Positions 5,347 through 5,626 of a stretch of 5,626 nucleotides of DNA are shown here, in pieces. Source of the DNA: Candidatus Parcubacteria bacterium (lineage in GTDB: Bacteria; Patescibacteriota; Patescibacteriia; Patescibacteriales; UBA12075); contig JAGLNE010000128.1 in NCBI GenBank assembly GCA_023139655.1, positions 1-5,626 on the forward strand, in the 5' to 3' direction. Every line of letters begins with the position of its first letter. Within the stretch, counting starts at the first letter, position 1. The position numbers and the translations under genes were made by a program. The notes under the pieces were generated by a model. The model was not told the DNA's origin. It saw only the letters and a program-made list of their open reading frames with translations, and did not search any database.

Positions 5347-5375
5347 AGATTAATATAAATTTATTAGTTTGTCAA
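5347..5375 (-). promoter_or_regulatory. Sigma70-type promoter for the leader-cysM-cysS operon
   Basis: Minus strand TTGACA (5375-5370) is a perfect -35. A 17-base spacer leads to TAATCT (5352-5347), which keeps the important first, second and last bases of the -10. The start would fall about 7 bases later, at 5340, the A of the leader ATG. The -35 begins two bases after the murF stop codon. Alternative -10 hexamers in the AT-rich spacer, such as TATATT, have poorer spacing. Confidence 0.65.
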
Positions 5376-5377
5376 AT

Positions 5378-5626
5378 TTATTTATTTTTCCAGGTTTTTT
5401 CCTGCCGAACAAGTAATTCTTCGGCACGCAGCGGGTCAGCCATTATTTCGAGGACTATTTTTTCCATTCTTACGCCCTGGCTTCCTTTTACTAAGACTAG
5501 ATCACCTTCTTTTATCCTATCCTGAATAAATCGACCGGCTTGGTCACTGTAAGCAAAATTAAATATATTGTCGCCTAACATCCCCGCCTCTTTAGCGCCG
5601 CGGGCAATATCGCGCGCGCGTTCTCC
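5378..5626 (-). CDS. murF: MurF-type UDP-MurNAc-tripeptide-D-Ala-D-Ala ligase, C-terminal fragment
   Basis: MurF adds the D-Ala-D-Ala dipeptide to the peptidoglycan precursor in the cytoplasm using ATP. The frame is open to the right edge, giving the last 82 residues of a protein usually about 420-480 long; the Met at 5581 is internal, not a start. GDLVLVKGSQGVRMEKIV is the characteristic C-terminal domain motif of Mur ligases, and of MurF in particular (VLVKGSRxxxME). The preceding GERARDIARGAKEAGM and FIQDRIKEGD fit the same Rossmann-like third domain. It ends LLVRQEKTWKNK with TAA 5378-5380. The ATP-binding and substrate domains lie outside the window, so MurE or another Mur ligase is not strictly excluded. 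No terminator of its own is seen before the cysM promoter. Confidence 0.85.
   Translation of the reverse strand, partial: GERARDIARGAKEAGMLGDNIFNFAYSDQAGRFIQDRIKEGDLVLVKGSQGVRMEKIVLEIMADPLRAEELLVRQEKTWKNK

Noticed and set aside
5204..5377. T-box riboswitch for cysM-cysS
   Set aside because: T-boxes commonly precede such genes, but the leader is too short and lacks the conserved T-box sequence (GGGTGGNACCGCG type). The poly-Cys ORF explains the terminator better.
5378..5581. A separate 67-aa protein starting at Met 5581
   Set aside because: The frame continues open to the window edge with MurF-like sequence upstream of this Met, so it is an internal residue.

Overview
The window looks like chromosomal DNA of a Candidate Phyla Radiation (Patescibacteria) bacterium. 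This rests on general protein character (a MurF tail, a Dus enzyme with a GIGQGALGKPWIF segment), moderate-to-low GC, tight packing on one strand and near absence of Shine-Dalgarno sequences. No marker gene fixes the phylum, so the assignment is an inference. Every gene I can support is on the minus strand, so transcription runs from high to low coordinates.

In transcription order: the 3' end of a MurF-type peptidoglycan ligase (5378 to beyond 5626); a 174-base regulatory interval (5204-5377); a CysM-type cysteine synthase (4307-5203); cysteinyl-tRNA synthetase, cysS (2821-4248); a NUDT15-like Nudix hydrolase broken by a one-base frameshift (2392-2812); a cysteine-rich lipoprotein with fourteen paired-Cys repeats (1088-2362); a 55-residue single-pass membrane protein with the only strong ribosome binding site in the window (880-1047); an intrinsic terminator (827-857); and a tRNA-dihydrouridine synthase that runs off the left edge (821 to before 1).

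The most interesting element lies between murF and cysM. A TTGACA promoter sits 2 bases after the murF stop. It is followed by a 16-codon ORF, MNKRQITNIICCCTLG, with three consecutive Cys codons just ahead of overlapping RNA hairpins. The last hairpin is an intrinsic terminator upstream of cysM. Segments 1-4 can pair 1:2, 2:3 or 3:4, as in the trp and his attenuators. I read this as a cysteine-specific transcription attenuator: low Cys-tRNA stalls the ribosome, segment 2 pairs with 3, the terminator cannot form, and cysM-cysS are transcribed. The predicted transcription start falls on the leader ATG, so the leader peptide may be read from a leaderless mRNA.

The genes share a cysteine theme. 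The leader senses charged tRNA-Cys, CysM makes cysteine (and itself contains none), CysS charges tRNA-Cys, and the downstream lipoprotein has 30 Cys in 424 residues. Whether the lipoprotein belongs to the same transcript is not shown. Other oddities are a palindromic repeat inserted in frame near the cysS N-terminus and a terminator that ends 5 bases before the dus start codon.
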